This document shows positions 12,601 to 26,624 of a stretch of DNA of 64,000 nt, piece by piece (the stretch's first letter is position 1; each line of letters begins with the position of its first letter). The position numbers and the translations under genes were made by a program. The DNA comes from Aurelia coerulea (taxonomy: Eukaryota; Cnidaria; Scyphozoa; Semaeostomeae; Ulmaridae), in assembly GCA_039566865.1 (NCBI GenBank), contig CM076957.1, positions 11,665,896-11,729,895 on the forward strand, in the 5' to 3' direction. Below the pieces are notes generated by a model, which saw only the letters and a list, made by a program, of their open reading frames with translations, was not told the DNA's origin and ran no database searches.

Positions 12601-15600
12601 AAACTTACCTATGTTCTCCTTGATGGTCTCTTCTTTCATAAATTTCTTGGTTTTGCTTTCTAAACGACATATATCCCATTTTTTCTCAAGTTGAAATAAA
12701 CTGCTTGCTCTGCGTGTACTGTTTGATCAACGCCATTTTTAATTTATTGAGAACTAAACGAAAGTGAGGTTAATCTCTGGCCAGCGTCGGAAGGAGGATG
12801 GGTGTGACATGCACTGTTTCTTATTGTTTCTTCGTCTACTAAGCCTTGTAACCCAGCCACTACCATCTATAGAAGCGTGTCCTGACACCACTCAATTTTG
12901 ATTGGTTGCTGTATTGTTGCGCGGGCTTTTCATACCGAATGAAGGTAACGAGCCATGGACCGTCACATAACATGCTTATAGCTTCCTGACTGAATAAGAG
13001 ACAGCGCATGACAGACCCATTCAATATTTCACGAGGCTGAGAACAACCTCATTTTCGTTATGTACATTGCAAATGGCCGCCAGAGACGATGGTGACACGA
13101 TCAAACAGTTCATTTCAACTTGAGAAAAGATGGGATACATGTCGTTTAGAAAGCAAAACCACGAAATTTATGAAAGAAGAAACCACCAAGGAGAACATAG
13201 GTAAGTTTTCAAACCAAAAAATTAGAAATTAACTGCAACGGGGCGACTATAATATCGTCCTAACGCCCTTGATTGGACCTAAATTCTTGCCACTAGTCCC
13301 GATCAAATCCATTGCGTTTTTTCTGGGACACCCAGCAGGTAAATTTGACTTTACGAAGCTTGTTTGCTTGAAAAAAAGGTCTGAAAAGGGACCTAAAACA
13401 CGTGATTAAATTGTAAAAAACATATCACACCGAAAACACAAAAGTGCCGTTTTTCACGGCTATCGGACATCAGTATTCATTCAAAAATTGATTTCGCGTG
13501 ACTCTTGAGAAAAATTAAATGCCCTCGAGTCACGTTCTGTGTGAGGGATTCCTTGCCATGTGATCCAGTGTTTCAGGCCCTTTTAAGATTTCGTAAAAAG
13601 TAGTTATCTATGTTGTCCTTGCTCATAAAACTAAGAATTATCACAAAAATTAACGGTCTTCCTGCTGTCAACTAATATTCGATTTATTCAAATCTATCCA
13701 GTAATCAAGTTACTACAATTATCAAATGCCTGAATATCTTTGGTATACCTATTACTTTTTACTGTAATTTTGTATCTAGTTATTGTCGTTAAATTGTATT
13801 CTTGTTGTGCATATTGGCTGGATAGACAAATACACAAATCAGTGCTGCGTAGGGCAGATCCCTTCTATCAATCAACTCAAATCTTAAAGCTGATATAAGG
13901 TAACATACGCTATGATGGCCAGTTTCGTGCAATAGTGTACAGAGGCATACCGTTCGAATCCTTACTGGTTGCTGAAGCACGCGGAAATCATCCAATTTCA
14001 TGGCATTCAGCCAATCAAGTCGCTCCTTCCTAACCTCTTGATACCAAATCGGTTGTTCGAGGTGAAGTCTTGAGTACCCTCACGAAAATGGTTACTAAGT
14101 ATTCGCTGGTTATCATTGTGAAAAAGAATGACTTAATGCCGATTACTGGGATTCTGCTGCGGGTGAAGGTAGGCCCATTAGTTTCTTGGCAGCAAATAGC
14201 TTTAATTCGTCAAGGATTTTCAAAAATCAAACAAATAAATATTTTCATGTTATTTCTGGACATAATTCACTTAACATGTGAAATTTGGAAAGCTATATCT
14301 TATTTCTAGCGTCTCTGAAGAATTCTTGAACATAGGCCAATTTTCGAAGGAATGAAATTCGGTGTAACGCCGATCCCTGATGAAATTTTAACCAATGCAG
14401 AACAACAAATGTGGAGTGGGGCCTCTCGAATCGATTCGTGGTAAAACCAGTTCTGTATCTTTATTAGTCAAATATCCAGTTATAGTTTCGTGAAGGTACT
14501 CGAAAAGTTATCTCGAAAGCCTTATTTTCAGTCGTGTGGTCGGAATACGGCGATATCAATGGCTTATAAGCGTGAAATTGGAAGATTTGCGGGTTTCCCT
14601 GTGCCCTATTGAAATATTTGACTTGTAAGCTGGCTCAAGCATCAATTTGACTTGTTTTCCCATTTAATTGTCCCCAAATTTTGTTTAAAACGTCCAATCT
14701 TGAGCAACTTTCTGCAAACTGTTTCGTTCCGTCTTTCTCTGCAAGCACAAGTAATCTCCTCAGACAGATGTCGCATCGAAAGGTTTGGCGATTTTGCGAT
14801 ACGTGATAAAGCTATGCGAGACACTGCCTGCATTAGAGAACAAATTTTGCGCCTCTGATTTAGCCTCGTTCATTAAAAGGGGTGAAACGTTATTTTTGGC
14901 TTTTTTCGCACTAATGACTAGATTTTACATGAAACAACAGAACAACAAAATACTTTTAAAAGCAGAGGGATGTGTCAAATCATCTCACGAATCAATTCAA
15001 TCAAATAATAGGAAAAAAAGGTAGGCGTTCAGTAGTCACAAAACGATGGTCGCAAAAGAGCCAACAAATAGTATCTTATCCTTCTTGTTTTCATTTTAAT
15101 AAAATGAGCAGAAAATTCCAGGTAATGACAGTAACTTAGAAGCCATTTCAATTTTCACGAGGGTACTTATGCATTCACTTCAAACGACCGATTTGTGTGT
15201 CATCTTATTTTATTTCGAAAAAAAATGCACAATACAAATAGCTTCTAAATATATAAAATAAGAGAAGCTAATCAATTTCGAAAATATTTACAACTATTCA
15301 AATATACAATATAACTAAACTAATTAAAATGCCACACTGTTTCAATAATAGTATTTCATGGATCTTTTATTCTAATTACTTTTGATCGATATTGTGTTTT
15401 TCAAATTGACATGCGTTGCAGTTGCATTGCATTCCATCCCATTGTTTTATCAATCTCTTAAAAATGTGTATATTTTGAGCAGACTTCATTTCATTCGGGA
15501 GTCCATTCCATATTTGAGGCCCTAAGGCTCTTAGGCTATTGGTACCAAAATTAGTTTGATTAGGTCTATGATGTAACAGATCATGTGGATTTCTCTGAGA

Positions 15601-18600
15601 GCGACTTAGATTAGCAGATGATTTGAAAGAAAATATGTTTTGCATAAAAACAGGATTTAGTTGCTTCATAGTTTTGTAGATTTCGATAGAAAGAGCTCTT
15701 AAACGAGAAACGTGCATATAATTTTTACCTGATTTGGTCAATAACTCTTCATATGTAGAATTGTTATCATTGAACAGAAATCTTAATGCCCTCTCTTGTA
15801 TACGTTCGACTTTTTGCAGCGACTTTGCAGATGAAAAATGCCATACTAAAGGGCAGTAATTAAAGTTGGAATAAACGAAACTTTGAACAAGTGTCTTCCT
15901 TTCTTCAAAACCAATAAACTGTTTAAGCCTTTTTAGTACATTCAATTGTGTGGCAGCTTTCTTGCACAAATCTGAAATATGTGGATCAAAATTTAGCTTG
16001 TTGTCTAGTTTGATACCTAACAGCTTTACAGTTTTTTCTGTTTTGATGTTCTTATCACGGAGGCTAATGTCAACACCACTGGTATCTGAACGGTCTTTCT
16101 TGATCAAAATAGACTGGAATTTCTTTGGATTTGCAATCATCTCATTTTCCTCCAACCATTTAAGAGCAATATTCGCTTCCCCCTCCAAGACCTTCAGTAA
16201 GACGGACATGCTTTTAGAGGAAGAAACCAAAGAATTGTCATCTGCGTAATTATATACTTCGGCTTCCCTAATGAAAAGTAGTAGATCATTTATGTAAAAA
16301 TTGAAAAGGATCGGACCAAGTATAGATCCCTGTGGAACACCGGAAAGTATGCGCTGAAACGAGCCATAAACATTGTTTATCCTAACACATTGATCACGTC
16401 GCTTTAAGTATGAGTATATAAAAACTAAAGAATTTTCATCAAATCCGTAAACGGATAATTTTGCTATGAGTAAATCGTGCGGTATGCAATCAAAGGCCTT
16501 TGATAAATCCATGAGGACGGCACCTACGATTTGATCATTATCTAATTTCAATCTCCAATCTTCAATTAGTCTTATCAATACATGATGCGTACCATAACGT
16601 TCCCTATAAGCCGCAATATAGATAGAAAGAGTTTTATCAAGGTATGGCATCAGTTGTTTTTTGATGATTTTCTCAAAAACTTTTGAGAAAACATTTAAAA
16701 CACTTATCGGGCGGAAGTTTTTTTCAACAGTTTTATTTTGTTCTCCTTTATCAAGGGGGCTTACCGCTGCACGTTTTCCATTATCTGGGAATTTACAATT
16801 ACGGATACTGCTGTTGATAGCATCTGTTAAAGGGACAGTCAATTCGTCTGCTGATAAAGATACTAGCTTAGGAGGTATCAAATCTTCGCCTGTTGATTTC
16901 CGACAATCAAGAGATTTAACTATTTCCTTTACTTCATTAGTGGTTACCTCTTTGAACGAAAAATAATCTGAAACTTTACCCCTGTGTTCAAAGATTGCTA
17001 AGATACTTGGATGATTGCTATACGTTTCTAAAATGAGTTTAACAATATCACGATAATCTATTAAATCAGTTGCATCTGCAACATTGGTTGGTTTTCTACC
17101 ACTTGAATTTTGTACAATGTTAATGTAATGGTCGTTGAAAAGCTGACACAAAGTTGGCTCATCTGTGATGATTTTCTGATCTTTTACGAGCGTTATGTTG
17201 TTATCCGATAGGCCTCCTCTATTAGATAGATAGGGCTTAACGAGATCCCAAAATTCCTTGTTAGACATGATTCCTTTACTTGTAGCCTTTTTGAAATGAG
17301 CTTTAATAGCTTTCCTTCTTAACTTTACGCATTTGTTGCGATGTTGTTTAAATTTCGCCCGATTCTCGTCGCATGGATCCTTTAGTCTGTTTTTCATGCG
17401 TGACCTAACATAAATTGCTTTCTTTAGTTCTTTATTCATGAAAGGAGCATCATTCCCTCTCAAGATCTTTGTTTTCATGGGCGCATGCTTGTTTACAGTA
17501 GATCTAAAATGTGCAGTAAGATTATCATACAGAAGATTGGGATCATCAACGTTACAACCAAGGTCAAGGCCTTTCACTTCCTCTCGGAAAAGCTCATCAT
17601 CAAAGTTCTTATAACTACGATACTTGATTATCTTAGGTCTGAGCCGAGGAACTTGAGCTTTCATAGTGGTTGCTACCATTCCGTGACAATCACTTAGCCC
17701 TGTTTCGAAAACTGAGGTTGCTTGAAAATTTCTTGGTTTGTTGGTGAGAATAACATCAATTGAAGAATTTCTTTGTTTGGTGAAACAAGTTTTGCCAGTT
17801 ACAAGATTAGACAGCCCAAAAACATAACAAATTTTACTTTAAATTTTACAAACTTTATACCGATTTGGTATAAAGGGGCTAGATAGGAGCGATTTGATTG
17901 GCTGAATGGCGTGAAATTGGATGATTTGCGCGTGGTTCAGCAGCAAGTAATGATTCGAACAGTATGCTGTGCACAAACTATATTATTCGGAAAGTGCTGA
18001 CGATGTTTTAGGGAAAACAGTTCATCAGCAGGGTTGTATGTGGTAGTACTTGAAGATCATGGTTATGGAAAATATTTTGCAATGTGAATAATATTGTCTC
18101 CTTCATTCGATCACTATTTGACCCCTAGTTGGAGATTCAGTCGATGGACTGATGATTAGACTCTCCAAACGCGTGGTTGAAATTCAATTATCGAGAAACT
18201 CCTCAGAAAATTGGTCTTCGCCGCCGTTGTATGGACAGCGTGGCTAAAACACATATTGTGTGATAACTATTGTTTTGACCAGCTTACTCCATATGACGGC
18301 ACACAGTGATCCAGAACAATAGAGCTAATGGAAGAAATACAAAAAAATGAAGTTTTCTTTTTCTAACTACTGATCATACCACTCAAAACAAATATGTTGG
18401 ACATCAAAATAAAAAAATTTCATTGAAGTCGAACATGCAAGCCCAGAGAAAATAGAGGTCAAAGTTTGGTGAAATCTGCAAGTGTCAATTTCATGGCAAT
18501 TTTATCAAATCTTCCTCAAATTGGTTAATTAATGCCAACATTCAAATTCTCATTTCTTGGCTGAGAAATGTCCAATTTGTATGAAATCAACTTTATTTAG

Positions 18601-21600
18601 TACATGAATATAACAGCTTTCAACGGATTATCAGCCAGAAGAAATACTGATTCTGATTTCATGCTTAATTGGACATGCTCAGGGGCAGCACGATTTTGGC
18701 ATTTTTGGCATCAAAATGTGGAAATTTCATTTTTAAACTTGAAAAACAAAAAAATTACTCAAATTGACTCTACCAGACTCACTTTTTGTGGAAGTACCAC
18801 GTCTCAGCTGAAAATCTACCGAGGGGATTGTAAAGAATCGTACAGAAAAAAAAGTTATATGCAGTTGAAAAAAGTCAAGTGTACCTCTTGATTTTGAAGA
18901 AAAAGTTGGGCTTTTTTTTTGTTGCTTTCTAAGCAACATGAAATGGAATGGAATTGTGGAAAGTAACTGCTAGGGACTTCAATTCATCTTTGAGGCAATT
19001 CAAATCGTAAAATTTAAATAAAGCTTCTTCACTGCTCCTCCGCATAGACAGATAACAAAGCAATGTAAACTGCTTCTTGTCGATCACTTCTTCACACAGC
19101 GTTAGGTCAACAACTTTATAACGTCCAAGATAACTTCATTATGAAATGCACTAACTTCTAAGCTAGTTACATGTAGAAAACTTGATAAAAGACTATGATC
19201 TAGTTAATATTTACGAATCGTATTTTGTTTCTTCGATAAAACTTCATTCGTACATAGACTGAATCAGCGATTCCTCCCCATGGAAACATAGGCAACTGGA
19301 GTAAAGTGTCCTTTTTTGTCAGCAGATCTTGTCTCACCTTTGCAATTACCGGGGTTGATGTTATTAGAATTCTTACAAAAATGTCATGAATGGTGGCTTG
19401 AACAGAAGTCTGTCTTGTTCTTTGAAATGCAGGACGGAGGAACAATTGCTATTTGGTCTGATTCGTAGTAGGGCAGGATGTAGACCGAGACAGACTTCTG
19501 TTCAAGCCAGCATTCATGTAATTTTTGTAAGAATGCTAATAACATCAACCCCGGTAATTGCAAAGGTGAAACAGGATCTGTTGAAAAAAAGGACACTTTT
19601 CTCCAGTTGCCTATGTTTCCAATGAGGAGGAATCGCTGATTCAGGCTATGTACGAATGAAGTTTTATCGAAGAAACAAAATACGATTCGTAAAGATTAAC
19701 TAGATTATAGTCTTTTATTAAGTTTTCTAGATGTAGCTAGCTTAGAAGTTAGTGCATTTCATAATGAAGTTATCTTGGACGTTATAAAGTTGTTGACCTA
19801 ACGCTGTGTGAAGAAATGATCAACAAGAAGCAGTTTATACCGGGTGTCCCAAAAAAATGTATACGGATTTGGTTGACTACAGCCATGTCAATTTAGCTTT
19901 AATCATTGTCTAATCACTCTAAAAATGTTCCTCGATAGTTAACTTGAATATAGATACCTTGTTTGTTGATATTGGTACTTTGAGACCAAACATGTAGATC
20001 CTGAAAGCTCAAATTTGCCTCCTCCTGCAAACCAGAGCTTTAGCCGTTTGGCCTAAGCAATTTTTTAAGGCACAGTGTATAAATCAATGATAACCTTGAT
20101 AAAATTTGAACAACATTAGATCTTGTGTTGTTCTGTTTTCATGAAGTCATCCCACAGTCACCCATTGGGAAGTTTCTCGATTTTCATTAATTTCAGTTCT
20201 TAATTTCAATGTGCTTCAGGAATTTGCTTAGGCCAAAAGGCCAAAACTCTGGTTTGGAAGTGGAAGCACATTTGAGCTTTCAAGATTGATATTTCTGCTC
20301 TCAAAGCACCAATACCAACAAACAAGGTATCTGTGTTCAAGTTAACTACCGAGGAACATTTTGAGAGTGATTAGCCATTGATTAAAGCTAAATTCACATC
20401 CCTGGAGTCAAGCAAATTTTTTTGGGACACCCGGTATTGCTTTGTTATCCGTCTCTGCGGAGGAGCTGTGAAAAAGCTTTGTTCAATTCTACGACTCGAA
20501 TTTCCTCAACAGATGAATTGAAGTCACTTTCCACAATTCCATTCCATTTCATATTGCTAAGAAAGCAACAAAAAAAAGCCCGACTATTTCCTCAAAATCA
20601 AGAGGTACACTTGACTTTTCTAATTGCGTATAATTTTTTTTCTGTACGATACCCTCGGTAGATTTTCAGCTGAGACGTGGTCCTTCCACAAAAATTGAGT
20701 CTGGTAGAGTCACTTTGAGTCACTTTTTTGTTTTTCGAGTGTAAAAATGAAATTTCCACATTTTGATGCCAAAAATGCCAAAATCGTGCTGCCCCTGAGC
20801 ATGTCCAATTAAGCGTGAAATCACAATTCGTATTTCTTCTGGCTGATAATCCATTGAAAGCTGTTATATTCATGTACTAAACAAAGTTGATTTCATACAA
20901 ATCGGACATTTTTGAGCCAAGAAATGAGAATTTGAATTTTGGCATTAATTAACCAATTAGAGGAAGATTTGATAAAATTGCCATGTAATTGACACTTGTA
21001 GATTTCACCAAAATTTGACCCCGATTTTCTCTGGGCTCGCATGTCCGATTTCAATGAAATTTTTTTCATTTTGATGGCCAACATATCTAGTTTTGAGTGG
21101 TATGATCAGTGGTCAGAAATAAGCAACTTAAGTTTTTGTTATTTCTTTCACTTGCTGGATCTCTGTGCGACATCTTTACTAAATTGTTACTCAGTAAATG
21201 GCTGAATGAATGTAGGGTGTCCTTAAATGATGAATTGGAATTTTGTGAACACTGTTTTCATGCATTGTATACTGAAATCAATAAATTATCTACCATCTTT
21301 TAGAAGAAAGGCTAACCTAGACATGGGCATTCATCTAACTGACATCGGGTTTCTGGTCCTAGATTTCAAGGAATTCTACCGGGTGTCCCAGAAAAAAGTA
21401 TGCGGATCTGGTTGGGTCCGGCAAAGTCAATTTAGCTTTATTCAATGGCTTATCACTCAAAATTTTCCCCGATAGCTTCCTTGAACGTAGATACCTTGTT
21501 TGTTGATATTGGTGTTTGAGAGTAGAAATATCATTATCAAAAGGACACATTTGCGTCCACCTCCAAACCAGAGCTTCGAGCTTTCTGGCCTGGAAAAATC

Positions 21601-24600
21601 CGTGAAGCACATTGAAATAAAAAACTGAAACTAAATTAAGAAACTGCACAATAGGTGTCTTCTAGCAAACATATTAAAATATTATCTAATATTGTTCAAA
21701 TTTTACCAAGGCTATTGTTGATTTATTCACTATGCCTCAAGAAGTTCTTTAGGCATAGGCCAAAGCTCTGGTTCGGAGGAGGACACAAATTTGAGCTTTA
21801 AAGATTAATATTTCTGCTCTCAAAGCATCAGTACCAAAAAACAAAGTGTGTATGTTCAAGGTAACTCTATCGAGAGATGGTTTGAAAGAGATTAGCCGTG
21901 GATAAAAGCTAAATTCACATCGCTTGATCAAATCAATCTGTATACTGTTTTTGGGACACCCAATACACCAAAGCTGACTGCTTAAAAAGCTTCAAACAAA
22001 AATATAAATAATGATGATTAATTTTGGGCTTCAGCTTCTTTTCTAATCGCACATGAACTGAATGTTGAAAGTAAAAATATTGCAGCAATCACGTGATAAT
22101 CAGTTAATAGCTGCGTACTTTACAATACCTCTGTCGCAGATCAACGAAAGACGCGATCGGATCTGGAAGGTCTGCTCCACGAACTTGGATGTTGTTCTCA
22201 TTTCGCAATCGGTTCACCTATGGGATTTAAGGCACAGTTAAAATTCAAAAATAGACATAATGATCGGATGTAGATTGAATCGCCATTCTCCATTTCAACG
22301 AGAAAGATTGAAAAAAATACATAGCCCGGTTTTATGCAATTCACAAGGGAGACAGATAGACATAGTTGGATTTTGTGATAGCAAATAATATTGAACGTAT
22401 CTAGGGTTGCTAGAAATGGTGATATGCAACACAAATGCTGCAAGCCATGTCATGCGTCCATCAGATATTTTGCTTATCAAAAGTGATGAAGTCGTTTTAA
22501 ACTAACAATATTGTGTTTGGCAGGCTGCCTGGTCAATATTATCGACTTGTGTGGTCAATCCAAAATGTGCTTCCTGACATAACTGTAAAGTTTAAGTCCA
22601 TTTTATGCTAAAATTCAAGTTATACCGGGTGTCCAAAAAAAAAACGCAACGGATTTGATAGGGACTAGCGACAAGAATTTAGGTCCAATCAATCCACAAT
22701 AATTTTTGATATAATCGTCGATAGCTAGCTTGAAGATAAATACCTTGTTTGTTGATAATGGTGCATGGAGAGTCGGAATATTAATCTTGAAAGTCCAAAT
22801 TTGCCTGAACCTCCAAACAAGAGCTTTTGGGTTTGCCCTAAACTGCAAATGCGCTATTTTGGGGAATCTCCTGAATTACCGTGAAATAATAGAATAAAGC
22901 CTCGTGCTGAGGAAAATATTGGAATAGAAATTCAATAAAATTCATTAATTTTGTCCTGAAAGACATCTTTCTTTATGCTTCAAAAGTTTCGCAAAGTTAG
23001 CATTGCATCTATCTCATAAAAGAGAGCATTGCTTGGGTATGAAAAATGAATTAGTTCTTGCAATCTTCATGACTTTATTGAAATGTATTTCGCATAATCT
23101 TTCTTCGAATTATTACGAAACAAGAAGTCAGATATGCCCAAGGGAAAATTATCCATGGATAAGATCCTTAAAAATGAAACTGCTCATTTGTGCTTGGCTC
23201 TTTTGCAGGTGCACTATGATTGAAGAAATTGATTCCTTTGTGAATTTTCCCTTCGGCATTGTTATGTTTGTAAATTTTTAGCTTTCAAATTTCAACTGAA
23301 AAGTGTGCCTAAACATGTGTGCCTTAGCATGCTCACATTAGTAAACTTTGCATGTGGCTGAGGAGATTCCTCAAGCGCGTTTTCAGTTAGGCCAAATCCC
23401 GAAGCCTCCGGTTGGGATATGGAAGCAAATTTGGACTTTCAAAATTGATATTCCAACTCCCCACGCACCAATATCAACAAACAAGGTATTTATCTCCAAG
23501 TTAGCTATCGAGGATTATATCAAAAATTATTTTGGATTGATTGGACCTAAATTCTTGTCGCTAGTCCCAATCAAATCCGTTGCGTTTTTTTTTTGGGACA
23601 CCCGGTAAGGTTAAATGCGGGGAAAAAATCCGCTGGTTTTGAAGGAACCAGGTATTTTACTTTCTTCCTCGATATATCAGTAACCACTTCACTGTGATGC
23701 CAAAAATAAAGATACGAGAATAAGCTATTACGCAGTTTGACCATAACGAATAGGGACGATACTATTGAACAAAACAACAGATTTTCAAATCGGAGTTGTG
23801 AGTCTAGAGATATCATTGTTTTAAGTTGGCCTACGATGACAAATTTTGTTAACAGTACCATTTCCGGCCTTATGCCGCAAAAATTATGACGGAAATGGCA
23901 ATGTAAACAAAACTTGGCATCGTAGGCCAACTTAAAAAAAAATCAGATCTCTAGACTCACAAATCTGAGTTGAAAAATGTAGGTTTTGTTCAATACTATA
24001 GTGTCTATTCGTTATGGTCAAACTACGTAATAGCTTGTTCTCGTATTTTCATTTTTTGATATTAATTCCATGTCTATAGATCACAGTGCACTTGTAAGAT
24101 TTACTCAAACTCGGTGAAGTGGAAAAATTTTCTATTCACAAATCTGAATAACAGGAAAGTTGTATTTATGGCTCCTCCACAGTAGCCATTCAAACGGCGC
24201 ATATGTTGTATGGAAACACCCTGTACATTATCCAGGAACTTGGTTCCAATCATTCTAGTTTTGCAATTTCAACACTTAACCAAGCAGGTATTCTCCCTAA
24301 ATTGCTTAAAAAAGCAATTTAGGCTTTACTTTTTATTTGCATTACAATGTACTTAGCATTGTAAAAGGGTTTTTAACAGCATGGTTTGACTGCTTATACT
24401 GTAGTTAATTTTTAATCAAAGTACATTTTAAGTAATGTTTTTTAATGGAGGGCTCCTTGTAAAACAGCTACGGCTGAAGGGCAAATGAAATGAAATGAAC
24501 TGAAATGACAGCAAATCAAATCAAATCAAATCAAATCAAATCAAATCAAATCAGAAACAGAGATGATTTAGGAAGATAGGATATTGGAAATCTCAAAATC

Positions 24601-26593
24601 AAAAATATCTACACAAAAAAGGTCATATCCTATAACTTATCATTCTCCTTTGTTTGGTAAATTGAGGGACTTACTAGGATCACAATTTCCTGATAAACTA
24701 CCGGGTGTCCCAAAAAAAGGTAGCAGATTTGACCCGACGTAGCAATAAGAATTTAGCTTCAATCAATCCAAAATGATTTTTAAAATAATCCTCGATAGTC
24801 AACTTGAACATAAATACCTCATTCATTGATATTAGTGCATTGAAAGCTGAAATATAAATCTTGAAAGTCCAAACTTGCCTCAAACTCAAAACCAGAGCTT
24901 TTGGGTTTTGGCCTAACCTGTTAACGCGCTGCATTGTGGAATCTCCTCAATCATAGTGAAGTGCAGCAAGACACCTCGTGCTGAGGAATCCCAGGCTGAC
25001 CTTTACCATTAGATTCACGAAATTAGTCCCACAGATACATCGTTATTAATTCAACAAAACCTTCAAATTATATCTGCCTAATAAAAGATATGCATAAGCG
25101 AAATAATTCCCTTGGGGTATCTTGCAATCTTCATTACTTGAATCTTTGAATGAAATGATTTTTGTATTTGCATCTCTATTTGTAGGTCTAGATCTAGCTC
25201 CTGACTATAGTACAGATCCAATCCCACCACAACGGCAGTCACGATACTCTCTTCGCAAGCAGGATGTCATTGGGCGAATAAGGGCAAGGACAGAAAAATT
25301 CCAAGCTAGCTTCTATCCTCACTGCCTTTCAGAGTGGAACAAGCTGGATTCAGAAATTAGACTTGCGCCTTCCATTGCTGCATTCAAGACAAAGCTGCTA
25401 TCAAAAATTCGCCCCATGCCAAAATCTGTCTTCGGGATACACGACCCAACAGGTCTATCTTATCTTACACAACTTCGGGTTGGTCTCAGTAAATTGAACT
25501 TTCACAAATTCAAGCATAATTTCAGAGATACCATAAACCCAATGTGCCCAACTAATGATGGCATTGAGGACACGGAACACTTTTTGTTGCTCTGCCCTTC
25601 CTTTGAAGTATTACGAAGAGACCTTCTCGCTGGAGTTTCCTCTTTATTACGACCACATGGATTCACTAATCCTTCAAATGATGTTCTACTAAAGATTTTA
25701 ATGTATGGTGATAACGATCTTCCAGATGATGTTAATAAAAACATACTTCTTTTAACTCTGCGTTTTATCCATAAAACTGGCCGATTTGATTAGCAAGTCC
25801 CTAAATCATAGAACCACCATCCCTCTTTTAGTAAGCGCTATTTTGTTTTTTCTCTTTCTTCGTTCTCTAGTTGTTACGTATTGTACTATGTTCGTTTTTT
25901 CTGTTTTATGTTGCCATAAGGTAGTCATTGTTTTTCGCTCCTAATGGTATTGTTTTGGTAGTAGGGTATAGTATATTGTAAGTAGTGTAGTTAGTAATTC
26001 GTTTTGTAAGCTTTTAATGGAATGTAAAAAAAATAAAATAAATTTGTAGGTATGTCGAGATTATTACGAAAACAAGCCATCGTGTATAAGGGAAATAAAA
26101 ATGCTCAATCGTGCTTGCTTGGCGTGGTGTACTTTTGTAAATGCATTTTGACTGCAGAGAGATATTCCTTGGTGACGTGATTCATTAATTCGTTTGTCCG
26201 TTTTCAGTTTTTATAATCCATTCACATCCAAAAATTAGCTATATTTTAACATCCTCAAGAATTTTCGTTTCTTCTATGAAAACTTTTCTTTTATTGACAT
26301 CTTTGGAGGGACCATTATGGAAACAACGTCACACTGACCTTTTAATGCTATCCCTGCCATTTTAACCAGGGGTGTTTTTAGATTAAATGTTTTTAACTCT
26401 TGTTTTTACTTAATATCACACGCCTGTAATTAGATTTTTCCGTTTTGATAAACTTATTTCTATTCTAATGTTAATTTTTGGCTAAATTATACATACATAC
26501 ATACATACATACATACATACATACATACATACATACATACATACATACATACATACATACATACATACATACATACATACATACATACATACA

Positions 26594-26624
<31 letters not shown>

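Larger units (their letters stand above)
11345..13740. mobile_element. Outer MITE related to 7380-8005, split by a second MITE
   Basis: Left part 11345-11617 (accgggtgcaccgataaaaagttc end and a stretch matching 7480-7530) and right part from 13338 (ggtaaatttgactttacg..., ctgaaaaggg...cctaaaacac) line up with one continuous MITE of the 7380 family. They are separated by the insertion at 11618-13335. The right terminus is eroded and placed only roughly. Confidence 0.55.
15120..18010. mobile_element. Arm of a GCCAATCA foldback element interrupted by a LINE
   Basis: The sequence 15140-15195 (gagggtact...caaacgaccgatttg) continues at 17868-18010 (gtataaaggggctagat...gattggctgaatggcg). Together they equal one arm of the same family seen at 53160-53280 and 13934-14080. 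The LINE lies between them. Confidence 0.6.
24701..26215. mobile_element. CCGGGTGTCCC MITE, right-truncated and split by a LINE
   Basis: The left end ccgggtgtcccaaaaaaagg follows TA at 24699-24700, and sequence similar to 22625-23300 continues to 25187. After the LINE (25188-26041), MITE-like sequence resumes (gattattacgaaaacaagcc..., compare 23108) to about 26215. The right TIR is missing. Confidence 0.65.

Noticed and set aside
18604..20873. Paired similar ORFs of 91-95 codons
   Set aside because: They arise from inverted arms; no family features, and they diverge without regard to codon position.
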